A stretch of 64,000 bases of DNA from TOLSYN sp963849065 (GTDB taxonomy: Bacteria > Acidobacteriota > Terriglobia > Terriglobales > Acidobacteriaceae). This document shows, in pieces, positions 27,626 through 37,071 of the stretch. Numbering within the stretch: position 1 is the first letter of the stretch; each line of letters starts with the position of its first letter. Both the position numbers and the translations under genes were made by a program. The notes beneath the pieces were generated by a model. It worked only from the letters and a program-made list of their open reading frames with translations. It was not told the DNA's origin and made no database searches. The stretch lies in contig CAWKFM010000005.1 in NCBI GenBank assembly GCA_963849065.1, forward strand, positions 930,001 through 994,000. Direction: 5' to 3'.

Positions 27626-29977
27626 ATGTCAATACAGCCGATCATACCCGCGGCGCTGGTGCCGGAAAACACCTCGCTGGTCGATGGATTGGAGAGCCAG
27701 GATCTGTCGCTGCGACAGGCAGTCAAAGTGCTTCGTAGACGTTCCCGCCTAATTGTGGCGGTGGCTGCCGGAACTTTGTTGCTGGCCGTTCTGGCTTCGA
27801 TCATACTTCCTCCTAGCTTTTCCGCTGTCTCGACGATCGAACTGAAGGAGAGTGCAACCAGTCCGCTCGGTGGCGAACTCAGTGAGGCAGCCAGTACACT
27901 GACCGGACAGAGCGACCTGAAGACCGATTTGCAGACCGCGATCTCCACCTTCCAGGACCAACAGATTGGGGTGCAGGTTCTTGAGCGCATGCACTTCGAA
28001 GATCGCGCGGCGGGTGCCAGGACGCTATTCGGGATGCGCAGTTCTATCCCGGATGCGGCTCACAGGCTGCCGCTTCGCGAGGACCCGACAACCCGGGAGC
28101 TGTTGCTGGAGGACTTCGAGAAAAAACTTGATGTCGAGCGAATCCCGGATAGCCGCCTTCTGCAGGTTACGTTCAAAGACAGAGATCCTAAATTTGCTGC
28201 TGCTGTTACGAACGCTGTCGTCGATCAATATGTAAAGGACGAATTGAATCGCCGCAATGTAACGACAGCTCTAGCCTCCGAGTGGATGGCCGGTCAACTG
28301 AACGATTTGCGAAAACAGGTCGAAGCGGCGCAGCAGAACTTGGTCGATTTTCAGAAAAAGAGCGGTTTTATTGTGGTTCCCTCCATGGAGAGCGGCGGCG
28401 TCACTTCCGGACGTGGCGGGGCACAGCAGTCCTCCAGCGGCCCTCAGTTGCAGAGCACGCTCCTCGATCGGCTACTGTCTCTCAATCAAACCTTGGTACA
28501 GGCACAAGCCAACCGGATCACCCAAGAGGCGATTTACCAGGTTGTCCAAACACAAGACCCCAATGCCATTGCAGCGCTGGCAACCACGTTCGCTCCCAGT
28601 TCTCCGGAGCCTGGCGGCAATGGGCAGTCAAATAGCTTGTCCGGTCTGCTGGCCTTGCGGCAGCAGCAAATCACGTTGAAGCAACAAATGGCTGCTGCCT
28701 CCGGAACCTACGGCCCGAAAAATCCCCATGAGACGGAGTTGCGCCGGCAAGTCGCGTTCTTTGACGTGGAGATAAAGGATGAAATATCCAGGCTCCTGAG
28801 CACCGCGGCCAGCACCTTGAAGATCGCCAGGGATACCGAGACGGGAATAAAAAAAGAGGTAGCAGACCTGGAGAACCAGGCGAATGGAATCAACGATTCC
28901 GCGGTCCGCCTGGCGGTGCTGCAGCAAGAGGCGGATTCTACGCGTTCGCTCTATGAAGACCTGTACACCAAACTGGAAGAAGCCCGTTTGGCCCAGGAGA
29001 CGCAATCCTCCAACATTGCGGTGATAAGCGAAGCGCTGCCGAGCGCCAGGCCAAAGTTCCCCAATTGGCCTCTGAATATAGCTGTCGGCATGTGTGGCGG
29101 GCTTACGTTTGGCGTTATCATGGCATTTTTTAAGGAGAGCCTGGACGACTCCATTCTCAACAGCCTTCAGATCGAGGGCTTGACGCGGCTGCCGGTCTTG
29201 GGGTCGATTCCGAAGTCCGAGGCTTTATCGCGTATGCCGGCGAACGCTGATTCATCCGGGCCTCCGATGTCATCCCGAAACTTGACGGGCGAATGGAATT
29301 CGCAGGCCGGGGAGGCATTCCGTGCCTTGCGTACGGCGCTCCTGCTCTCCCAGTCGGGAGCGCCTCCGCGCACTCTCGCGGTCACTAGCGCGCTGCCTTC
29401 CGAAGGCAAGACTACAACCTGCTACAACCTTGCGACTTGTTTCGCGCTATTGGGCAAAAAGGTACTGATTATCGACGCCGATATGCGGAAGCCTGCGTTG
29501 CATCGGCAAACCGACAACCGCAACGCGACGGGCCTCAGCACACTTCTTACCTCTTCCTCTGACACTGCCAACATCATCATTCAGGATCCCAATGCGGAGA
29601 ACCTGTCGATGCTTCTGGCCGGTCCTATTCCGCCGAATCCAAGCGAATTGCTGGGGTCGCCGACGTTTGCGAATCTGATTGCCGGCTTCTCGAGGGAATA
29701 TGATCTCGTGCTGATCGACACTCCGCCGGCCATGCTGGTCGCAGATCCCATCATTGTATCTAGTTCCGTGGATGCCGTTGTGGTGGTGGTCCGTGCCGGG
29801 TCATCCACGCGGCTTACCTTGTCTCGAACCCTCGACAGCCTACAACGGAATCAAGCCAAGGTCGCGGGCTTGGTACTCAACTTTGTGGATACCAAGTCGT
29901 CCGAATACTACTATTCGCACGGGTATTACGGAAAAAAATATTACGGGGAGAAATCCTATGGCCAAGATAAATCCTAA
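27626..29977 (+). CDS. Wzc-like polysaccharide co-polymerase with BY-kinase domain
   Basis: A 783-residue chain-length regulator and bacterial tyrosine kinase. The Wzz domain has membrane helices at about 42-61 and 478-498 flanking a long periplasmic coiled-coil region. The C-terminal kinase carries Walker A in SALPSEGKTTTCYNLA (about residue 595), Walker A' in VLIIDADMRKPALH and Walker B in YDLVLIDTPP. The tail has a tyrosine cluster (EYYYSHGYYGKKYYGEKSYG), the usual autophosphorylation site. It controls polymer length and export. The export-protein gene starts inside its last 20 bases. Confidence 0.93.
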   Translation: MSIQPIIPAALVPENTSLVDGLESQDLSLRQAVKVLRRRSRLIVAVAAGTLLLAVLASIILPPSFSAVSTIELKESATSPLGGELSEAASTLTGQSDLKTDLQTAISTFQDQQIGVQVLERMHFEDRAAGARTLFGMRSSIPDAAHRLPLREDPTTRELLLEDFEKKLDVERIPDSRLLQVTFKDRDPKFAAAVTNAVVDQYVKDELNRRNVTTALASEWMAGQLNDLRKQVEAAQQNLVDFQKKSGFIVVPSMESGGVTSGRGGAQQSSSGPQLQSTLLDRLLSLNQTLVQAQANRITQEAIYQVVQTQDPNAIAALATTFAPSSPEPGGNGQSNSLSGLLALRQQQITLKQQMAAASGTYGPKNPHETELRRQVAFFDVEIKDEISRLLSTAASTLKIARDTETGIKKEVADLENQANGINDSAVRLAVLQQEADSTRSLYEDLYTKLEEARLAQETQSSNIAVISEALPSARPKFPNWPLNIAVGMCGGLTFGVIMAFFKESLDDSILNSLQIEGLTRLPVLGSIPKSEALSRMPANADSSGPPMSSRNLTGEWNSQAGEAFRALRTALLLSQSGAPPRTLAVTSALPSEGKTTTCYNLATCFALLGKKVLIIDADMRKPALHRQTDNRNATGLSTLLTSSSDTANIIIQDPNAENLSMLLAGPIPPNPSELLGSPTFANLIAGFSREYDLVLIDTPPAMLVADPIIVSSSVDAVVVVVRAGSSTRLTLSRTLDSLQRNQAKVAGLVLNFVDTKSSEYYYSHGYYGKKYYGEKSYGQDKS

Positions 29978-30995
29978 GTCCCTTCGGGCAGTTGCTACCT
30001 TGGCGCTCGGCGTCGCGTGGGCTATGCTTTTGCTTCCTGGAGCGCAGTCACCCTTGCAAGCGCAACTCGCTTCTTCCGCACCGCCGCAACCGCAACCAGC
30101 CTTGCAGGGCCAGGCCGCAGCAGCGCTTCATTTGGGCGCTTCGACTGCACCCGGCGTTGCCCCGGAAGGTCTGGCCGATTTGAAACTCACGCCGGGCAGC
30201 ATGGTGGATATTCATGTTTTTGAGGAACCGGATCTGGATGGCTCCTACCGCCTTGACGACCACGGCCAGATTTCGATGCCCTTTGCCGGAACGATTCGCC
30301 TGGAATCGCTTACCTTGCCGGAAGCCGAGGCCGCGGTCGGGGCAAAACTGGAGACAGAGCAAATCCTCAAGGCTCCGCACGTGGTGGTGAACATTAACGA
30401 ATACAGCGCTCAAAACATCGTGGTCATGGGAGAGGTCGCCGCACCCGGCCGCTTCCCGGTGTTGACTTCCCGCAAATTGATGGACGTCCTCGCGCTGTCT
30501 GGCGGCCTAACGCCTCTTGCCGGAAGCGAAATTATCATCCACCGCTCGAATCAGCCTCCCCAGATCACCGAAGTGGTTCATTACTGCCGCGGCGTAAATA
30601 GCCAGGCCGCCCTCAACGTTGCAATCAATCCGGGAGATAGTGTACTGGTCAAGAGGGCCGGCATCGTGTACGTCCTGGGAGCAGTAAATCGCCCCGGAGG
30701 CTTCCCCATGCAGGAGGACGGCAACCTGAACATCGCGCAGGCCCTAGCCTTGGCTTTCGGAACCGCGCCGGAAGCGTCGATTGATGGCATTCGCGTCATC
30801 CGCAAACTGTCTGACGGAAGTATTTCGGAGATTCCGACGCACTATAACCAGTTCAGCAAGGGCAAGGCAAGCCCCTTGGCGCTTGAGGCCGAAGATGTGA
30901 TCTTTGTGCCTGTGAGTAAGTTGAAGTCAACATTTATTGACAGCAAAACAGTGCTCAGCTCTGCCGCCTCGGCCGCAGTCTATACGATGCGTTGA
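29958..30995 (+). CDS. Wza-like outer-membrane polysaccharide export protein
   Basis: A 345-residue export protein. A signal peptide (residues 10-37, ending near PLQAQL) lacks the lipobox cysteine of E. coli Wza. The poly-export domain is LKLTPGSMVDIHVFEEPDLD onward, followed by SLBB-type segments beginning IVVMGEVAAPGRFPV and GIVYVLGAVNRPGGFPM. The ATG at 29958 overlaps the BY-kinase gene by 20 bases and has GGGGAG upstream, so export channel and co-polymerase are translationally coupled. Confidence 0.9.
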   Translation: MAKINPKSLRAVATLALGVAWAMLLLPGAQSPLQAQLASSAPPQPQPALQGQAAAALHLGASTAPGVAPEGLADLKLTPGSMVDIHVFEEPDLDGSYRLDDHGQISMPFAGTIRLESLTLPEAEAAVGAKLETEQILKAPHVVVNINEYSAQNIVVMGEVAAPGRFPVLTSRKLMDVLALSGGLTPLAGSEIIIHRSNQPPQITEVVHYCRGVNSQAALNVAINPGDSVLVKRAGIVYVLGAVNRPGGFPMQEDGNLNIAQALALAFGTAPEASIDGIRVIRKLSDGSISEIPTHYNQFSKGKASPLALEAEDVIFVPVSKLKSTFIDSKTVLSSAASAAVYTMR

Positions 30996-30999
30996 TTCT

Positions 31000-32163
31000 A
31001 TGCGAATACTTCTTAGCGGACTGGGACGGGATGCCTATCCAACCGGCATCTGCCGGGTGGCGGCCAACCATGCCGGCGCCCTGGTTTCTGGCCGCGTCGC
31101 CAAGCAGGTCATTCTCGCAATCGGCTCGTGGCAGAGGGAGCTCTACAGTACGCTGCTTGGGTCTTGCGCGGATATTGAACTCGTGTCTGTGGACATAAAG
31201 AATAACTCGCTTTCTCGCAACCATTGGTTTGCGGCAGAGCTTCCTAGACTGGCCAGGCGCTACGGCGCTAGCCTTGTTCACTACTCATTTCCGGCTCCTG
31301 TTCTAAGAAGGCGATTTCCTTGCCCGGTTGTAGTTACCTTGCACGATTTCTATCCATATGACATGCCGGGGAATTTCGGATTTCCCAACTACTTTGCGAA
31401 CCGTCTGATCTTGCGGCAGTGCCTCCGAAATGTTGATGGAGTGGCGTGCGTATCCAGTTCGACGAGGTCTCGCTTTGAAGAGCTATTTCCAAATGCGGCC
31501 TCCCGTGCTGCGGTCGGGGTAACCGGCAACTATGTTCGCGTTTCCAATGTTGCACATCTTGCCCCGCGCACCTCTCAAGAACTGGAAATGTCACGTTTCA
31601 TTCTTTGTGTGGCGCAGCACAGGAAGAACAAGAATCTGGAGTTGCTTCTGCATGGATATGCGAAGTTGTTAAAGTCTCGCAGCTTCCAGTTTCCCCTGGT
31701 GATTGTCGGCACACAGGGGCCGGAAACAGTATCTCTGATGCGTTTGACGGAGTCTCTTGGCTTGTCGGAAAGGGTGGAGTTCCTATACTCGATTAGCGAT
31801 GTGGAACTGAACTGGCTCTACAAGTATTGCGCGCTTCTCGTGATCTGTTCCACTGCGGAAGGCTTTTGCCTTCCGCTCGTGGAGGGCCTGTTGACTCACG
31901 CCAAAGTCGTATGCTCTGACCTTGGCATTCTCAGGGATGTGGGCGGAGAACAATGCGCGTACTTTTCGCTCGGAGCGAATGCCGCAGAGAATCTCGCAGA
32001 CGCCATCTTGGCGTCGCTTGCGCAGCCTTTGCGCACCACAACAACTCTCGACGGTCGCTTCTCCGAAGAGAGCGTCTTGGATGCATATTCCAGACTATAC
32101 TCTCGTGTTTTACCTTCACTGCAGGGAGAGGGCTCCTGGCTAGCGTGGAATTCCAATACTTAG
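31000..32163 (+). CDS. GT4-family glycosyltransferase
   Basis: A 387-residue GT-B transferase. The C-terminal nucleotide-sugar site reads STAEGFCLPLVEGLLTHAKVVCSDLG, the GT4 E-x7-E-type motif, and the N-terminal half has HYSFPAPVLRRRFPCPVVVTLHDF. The ATG at 31000 follows the export gene by four bases and belongs to the same transcript. The donor and acceptor sugars cannot be predicted. Confidence 0.88.
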   Translation: MRILLSGLGRDAYPTGICRVAANHAGALVSGRVAKQVILAIGSWQRELYSTLLGSCADIELVSVDIKNNSLSRNHWFAAELPRLARRYGASLVHYSFPAPVLRRRFPCPVVVTLHDFYPYDMPGNFGFPNYFANRLILRQCLRNVDGVACVSSSTRSRFEELFPNAASRAAVGVTGNYVRVSNVAHLAPRTSQELEMSRFILCVAQHRKNKNLELLLHGYAKLLKSRSFQFPLVIVGTQGPETVSLMRLTESLGLSERVEFLYSISDVELNWLYKYCALLVICSTAEGFCLPLVEGLLTHAKVVCSDLGILRDVGGEQCAYFSLGANAAENLADAILASLAQPLRTTTTLDGRFSEESVLDAYSRLYSRVLPSLQGEGSWLAWNSNT

Positions 32164-32238
32164 CCTGGTCCACCAGCCAGGGCGCGCGTCAGTTGCGCAC
32201 GCGTAACTCGGCTCTTTATCGAGGTTGACGGATACAAA

Positions 32239-33414
32239 ATGAAAATCGTGCTGATTTCGACTTTAGCCCACAATCCGGGAGATGAATTTATTCGCTTGGG
32301 CGCAGAGCAGGTACTGCGGCAGGTGTTTCCTCAGGCGGAGTTCAGACCGATTCATAAGCAAGACCCCAGAACGCTATTCGCTGGATTCAAGCGCCGGGCA
32401 AAGACTCCCCACCGCCTTGTATCGCCATTGCTATATCGTTTCTATTCCGCCGCGCATGGACACGACGAAGAGAACTATCTCGATACGGCGGACCTTGTCG
32501 TGTTTGCTGGATCGCCGTTCATTTGGCGTTCGGCTACGCGCCTGTTTCCATCGACCTGCGCCAATGCCGAGTGGGTTGCGCCAACTTGGAGTCGGCTTTT
32601 CAATGAACTCGAGGAGATACCTGTGTTCAATCTGGCAGCTGGAGCCAGCGCCTTTAGCCCACGGCAATTTGATGCCGTCCTCACCGACTCCAAGGTGGCC
32701 GGGTTCTTAAGGCGGGCGGTGCTCCGCACCGAGCTGACTACTGCGCGCGACTTTAAGACCCAGGAAATTCTAGCGGCGCTCGGGTGCCAGACCGATGTGA
32801 TACCGTGCCTTTCTTTGCTGGCAGCGAAAGGCGCCGGACTCACCGCCGGAAACCCCGAGTACGTTGTGATCAACCTCATGCCAGCGGCCGCGCCTAGCGG
32901 CCGCGCACAACGTGGCGAGCCGTCAAGATGGCTTGAAACAATAAGTGCCGTCGTTCCGGAAATAGAAAAACGACATTCAGTGATGTTCGTGTCTCACTTC
33001 GCGGACGAGCATGAAGCCGCGGCAAAATACTTCCCCGGAAGACGACGATTCTACAGCAAAGATCCCATTGAATTGATGAAGGTATATTCAAAGGCGATTT
33101 ACGGAATCTGCAATCGAGTACACTCCGGTGCGGCGATTGCCAGTTTCGCCCGTCCGGTCATTTCGGTGGGCGGCGACTTCCGGAACAGGCTCTTCGAACA
33201 ATTCGGACTTTCGTCCTTCGACCACAGGGATCTCGATGCTTCCAAACTTCGCGAGATTATCGAGATGATCGAGGGTAACTATGACAGCTACGTGGGCGTC
33301 CTGAGAGACCGCATAATCTATGCGGAGCGTGAATATCTCAGGATACTCAGCGTCACACCAACTGCTCGACGTCTAACCTCCACGGACCATAGGCATGCTC
33401 CGCATTGTTGTTGA
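32239..33414 (+). CDS. Polysaccharide pyruvyltransferase-family protein
   Basis: A 391-residue protein with the PS_pyruv_trans fold: the N-terminal LISTLAHNPGDEFIRLGAEQ with the NxGDE-type loop, and the C-terminal GICNRVHSGAAIASFARPVI, matching the GxRLH-like motif of the family. These enzymes add ketal pyruvate from PEP to sugars, giving an acidic polymer, though some members have other transfer roles. It lies inside the EPS transcript. Confidence 0.82.
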   Translation: MKIVLISTLAHNPGDEFIRLGAEQVLRQVFPQAEFRPIHKQDPRTLFAGFKRRAKTPHRLVSPLLYRFYSAAHGHDEENYLDTADLVVFAGSPFIWRSATRLFPSTCANAEWVAPTWSRLFNELEEIPVFNLAAGASAFSPRQFDAVLTDSKVAGFLRRAVLRTELTTARDFKTQEILAALGCQTDVIPCLSLLAAKGAGLTAGNPEYVVINLMPAAAPSGRAQRGEPSRWLETISAVVPEIEKRHSVMFVSHFADEHEAAAKYFPGRRRFYSKDPIELMKVYSKAIYGICNRVHSGAAIASFARPVISVGGDFRNRLFEQFGLSSFDHRDLDASKLREIIEMIEGNYDSYVGVLRDRIIYAEREYLRILSVTPTARRLTSTDHRHAPHCC

Positions 33415-33480
33415 AGGGTTTTTGCGTGGATTCCTCCATTCCCGGCAAGTACGCGCGCTACCGATAAAAACTGAGTATCC

Positions 33481-34890
33481 ATGTCAATAGGGCAGAAAAA
33501 TATACAGGGGTTGTGGCTGAAGGCGCTGGTCTTTGCGCTGGTTGGATACGCACTACTCGGAAAGGGATTCGCTTACTTGTTCCTGGGCGAGATGATCCTT
33601 GTCGTGGGTCTTTTCGTTTTTCTTCAGAGCCAGAGGATCATGCTGGTGTTCAGTGACTCCGTCTTACTGCTCTGGGGAGTGTTCGCCTTTTGGGGCGTCT
33701 GTCGAACGGTTCCTTTTCTTTCGAAGTATGGCTTTGATGCTGTGCGCGACGCTGTGACCTGGGGCTATGGACTGTTTGCTCTGCTAATCGTCGCATTTAT
33801 CAATAATGGCACGCAGATATCTCGCGCTCTGAACACATATCACAAGTTCCTGCGCTGGTATTTGCCGGTCCTGCCGGTTGTAGTGGTTTTGTCAACGGTT
33901 CTAAGAGACAAACAGCCTACCCTGCCGTGGGGAACCGAAATCCCGATCGTCATGGTGAGGCCTGGAGAGGCCGCCGTACACCTCGCGGCGGCGGCTCTGT
34001 TCCTGTTGATTTTTCCACTTCGGAGAAAAGTTTCTGAAGCAATGCAGATTTCTATTCCTGGCACAATAGGCGTCGCGGGATGGCTGCTGAGCGCATTCTT
34101 TGTCCTGCTGTGGTCGCGGGCCGGTCTTGTCGCGTTGCTGATTCCCATGATCGTCGCTTCTGGTATCGAAACCCGCAAAATCGGTCGGAAACTTGCCGCT
34201 GTGGCTACGGTAGGTTTGCTCCTAGGTATGTTGGCGCTTGAGGCCAATCCCTTCACCATCCATATGAAAGGTATGAATGTTACTCCGGAGAACGTGCGCA
34301 AGCTCGTTAGTAGCATCGCAAGTGGCGATGCCGGGCCGGGTCACGAAGGTACGAAGGAGTTCCGGTTGGTCTGGTGGAGTCACATCGTCGACTACACCGT
34401 ATTCGGTCCTTATCGCTGGACAGGGAAGGGCTTTGGGGTCAACCTCGCCCTATCCGATGGACCGCCGGGAATAACGCAGGAGGAGAGCGAATTGCGCAGC
34501 CCTCACAACGGAAACATGACTGTTCTGGCGCGCATGGGTGTCCCTGGGCTTGTAATCTGGGCGGCGCTCAATGTGGCTTTTGTTTTCCGGCTCTTCAACG
34601 CCTACCTGAGGACTAGACGGGCAAGATCGCGATTCTGGAGTGGTGTGAATCTCTGGATTCTTGGCTATTGGCTCGCTGCCTTCATCAATATGAGCTTCGA
34701 CGTTTATCTCGAAGGTCCGCAGGGCGGCATCTGGTTCTGGTCCATCATCGGCCTGGGAGTTGCCGCACTCAGAGTGCAAGCATTCGAGGCGCGGTCGCAA
34801 TCGCCGAAGAGCGTGGAAAATGGAGCTGCAGATTCCCAAATGCGTCCTCAAATTAGGCTCGAGGCCATAGCGCATGGACAACTGCAATAG
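33481..34890 (+). CDS. O-antigen ligase/polymerase-like membrane protein (Wzy)
   Basis: A 469-residue polytopic membrane protein with ten or more helices. The large loop before the last helices contains WTGKGFGVNLALSD and SPHNGNMTVLARMG, typical of the Wzy/WaaL family loop with the conserved His. As the only such gene in the locus it is the likely EPS polymerase, joining repeat units in the periplasm. Confidence 0.85.
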   Translation: MSIGQKNIQGLWLKALVFALVGYALLGKGFAYLFLGEMILVVGLFVFLQSQRIMLVFSDSVLLLWGVFAFWGVCRTVPFLSKYGFDAVRDAVTWGYGLFALLIVAFINNGTQISRALNTYHKFLRWYLPVLPVVVVLSTVLRDKQPTLPWGTEIPIVMVRPGEAAVHLAAAALFLLIFPLRRKVSEAMQISIPGTIGVAGWLLSAFFVLLWSRAGLVALLIPMIVASGIETRKIGRKLAAVATVGLLLGMLALEANPFTIHMKGMNVTPENVRKLVSSIASGDAGPGHEGTKEFRLVWWSHIVDYTVFGPYRWTGKGFGVNLALSDGPPGITQEESELRSPHNGNMTVLARMGVPGLVIWAALNVAFVFRLFNAYLRTRRARSRFWSGVNLWILGYWLAAFINMSFDVYLEGPQGGIWFWSIIGLGVAALRVQAFEARSQSPKSVENGAADSQMRPQIRLEAIAHGQLQ

Positions 34891-34944
34891 CATTTTCCAG
34901 AACCAAATATGAGTTGAATTGAATCAAGTTGAAAAGAGGCCCAT

Positions 34945-35604
34945 GTGCTCATGCTCACCGATATCCCGTACCGTGTTCGTAACGCCGCCCGGATGCTGCT
35001 CCGACATAAATCAGTTTGCAGACCTCTTCTCGAAAGCCCACCGGATGACCAGGTTATAAAACGTGTCACCGAATTGGCAATAGGCCCCGGACTGAAGGTT
35101 AATCTTGGCTGCGGGACAGACTATCGCGAGGGCTGGCAGAACATAGACGGCTCCAATACTCTCAGGGTGGACCGCGTCTTGCATGTCCCACGCGAACCGC
35201 TTGACGATGCTCTCGGCCGCGGCGTCGCCAGCTACATCCTAGCCTTTGACGTGGTCGAACACGTCCGCCACTGGGAGGCAGTCGCCATGTTAGGGCAAAT
35301 GGCCCGGACTCTTAGCCCAGGCGGCGGGGTGGAGATCCGCGTCCCCGATTGCGAGTACATTCTTGCTTCGGACCTCTGGATGGCCGAAGAAAAGCTGGTC
35401 CTTATGTTCGGGGGGCAAGACGCTCCTCAGGGGCGCAACTCTGACATGGACCGCTCCCGGGCTGAACATCCGGAGTTCTTCTGCCACGCCTATGGCTGGA
35501 CCATCCGCCGCATGCGCGATGACCTCCTAAGGGCTGGATTTGCCCAGTGCGCCTTTCGCCGCAGCCGTTCCAACTTTATCGCCTACGCGGTCACCCCTGA
35601 GTAG
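34945..35604 (+). CDS. SAM-dependent methyltransferase
   Basis: A 219-residue class I methyltransferase. The SAM-binding motif is LKVNLGCGTDYREGWQNIDG, followed by ILAFDVVEHVRHW and LSPGGGVEIRVPD. The start is GTG 34945, six to seven bases after AGAGG; ATG 34951 is an alternative. Within the EPS locus it may methylate a sugar residue. Confidence 0.83.
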   Translation: MLMLTDIPYRVRNAARMLLRHKSVCRPLLESPPDDQVIKRVTELAIGPGLKVNLGCGTDYREGWQNIDGSNTLRVDRVLHVPREPLDDALGRGVASYILAFDVVEHVRHWEAVAMLGQMARTLSPGGGVEIRVPDCEYILASDLWMAEEKLVLMFGGQDAPQGRNSDMDRSRAEHPEFFCHAYGWTIRRMRDDLLRAGFAQCAFRRSRSNFIAYAVTPE

Positions 35605-35722
35605 AGTCTCACTCTGCCTTATGCTTTGTGGCCTTACCTATGTTCCGGAATTCGAATTCTATATTTCTTGACTCCTTGTGTTTGTTCGCTACTGAACTTC
35701 ACACACTGCGACAAAGGCGACG

Positions 35723-37012
35723 ATGAAAATACTTCTTTCTGCATACGCGTGCGCTCCCGACGTTGGTTCGGAGCAGGGAGTCGGATGGAACTGGGCTATC
35801 GGACTGGCGCGTGCCGGTCACAATGTGTGGGTGTTAACGCGGAGCTTAGGCAGGAAGTCAATCGAGGCTGCATGCAGCCAGGAACCGCACGCGAATCTAC
35901 ATTTCGTGTACTACGATTATCCTTCATGGTTTTGGTCGCTGGGAGTGCGCTCTCAGCAATTGCGTTACCAGGCATGGCAATGGTGCGCCCTCCGTAACGC
36001 CGCGAAACTGCAGAAGCAGGTCGGGTTTGACGTCATCCATCACATCACATTCGGCGTCTGGAGGTGCCACTCGCTGATTTTGTTGTTGGGGCCTTTGTCT
36101 GTCTTTGGTCCGGTGGGAGGAGGCGAGGCGGCTCCTGTCAGGCTGAGGAAGAGTTTCCCTGTCTGGTATCAAATTCGCGAACTGATGCGAGACGTCGCAA
36201 ACCATATCGCTCTGCTGGATCCTCTCTTGCATACGAATTTTCGCCGTGCGGCTCTGATCCCCTGCAAGACACCCGATACCGTTCGTATGATTCCGGCCAA
36301 GTACCGGCGGAAATGTGTCGTGCATGGCGAGATTGGCGCGCCCCCGATCGCGGCACCGTCTCCACGCCAGGACAAATCGGAGTTTCGTGTATTATTCGCG
36401 GGAAACCTCATTCCCTTGAAGGGGGTCCATCTTGCTCTGAGGGCTGTGGCGATCGCCGCTGTTTCCATCCCAAACATCCGGTTCACCATCGCCGGCAGCG
36501 GTCCGCTTGAACCCTGGTTGCGGAGACTGGTTGCGAAGCTTGGGATTGAGGAACGCGTGGTGTGGCTCGGAAAAATCGCGCAATCGGAGTTGTTCGAACT
36601 CTATGCGCAGGCTGATGTCCTCCTCTTTCCCAGCCTGCACGATTCGAGCGGCAATGTAGTAATGGAATCTTTTTCGCGCGGATTGCCGGTGATATGCCTT
36701 GACCTGGGTGGCCCTGCGCAATTCGTCGATGCCGGCTGCGGAAGGGTAGTTGCCACGTCGGGCCGCACAGAGGAACAGGTTTCGTCCGACCTTGCTGAGG
36801 CCCTGTGTGCGCTGGCTGGCGATGAAGTGTTGCACCGTGAGCTTCGCAAAGGTGCATTGCGCAAGGCTGAAAAGTTTTCCTGGGACGCTGTAATTGCAGG
36901 GCTGTACGAGACGATTTCCGCTCTCGTTGGCCAACGCACAGGGACGGCCCACGCCTGCTGCAAGAATCCCAGGGCCAGGAATTGTAAAGCGGCGCAAGGA
37001 GGCCGAATCTGA
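35723..37012 (+). CDS. GT4-family glycosyltransferase
   Basis: A 429-residue GT-B transferase. The N terminus reads MKILLSAYACAPDVGSEQGV with the glycine-rich loop GVGWNWAIGLARAGH. The donor-binding half has VLFAGNLIPLKGVHLALRAV and FPSLHDSSGNVVMESFSRG, the GT4 signature. It is separate in sequence from the GT4 protein at 31000. It belongs to the EPS locus and probably extends the repeat unit. Confidence 0.9.
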   Translation: MKILLSAYACAPDVGSEQGVGWNWAIGLARAGHNVWVLTRSLGRKSIEAACSQEPHANLHFVYYDYPSWFWSLGVRSQQLRYQAWQWCALRNAAKLQKQVGFDVIHHITFGVWRCHSLILLLGPLSVFGPVGGGEAAPVRLRKSFPVWYQIRELMRDVANHIALLDPLLHTNFRRAALIPCKTPDTVRMIPAKYRRKCVVHGEIGAPPIAAPSPRQDKSEFRVLFAGNLIPLKGVHLALRAVAIAAVSIPNIRFTIAGSGPLEPWLRRLVAKLGIEERVVWLGKIAQSELFELYAQADVLLFPSLHDSSGNVVMESFSRGLPVICLDLGGPAQFVDAGCGRVVATSGRTEEQVSSDLAEALCALAGDEVLHRELRKGALRKAEKFSWDAVIAGLYETISALVGQRTGTAHACCKNPRARNCKAAQGGRI

Positions 37013-37071
37013 GAAGAGCTCTAGCCAGACCGCACCGGGAAGGGACCGCGCCGGGGCGCATATCCGCCCTT

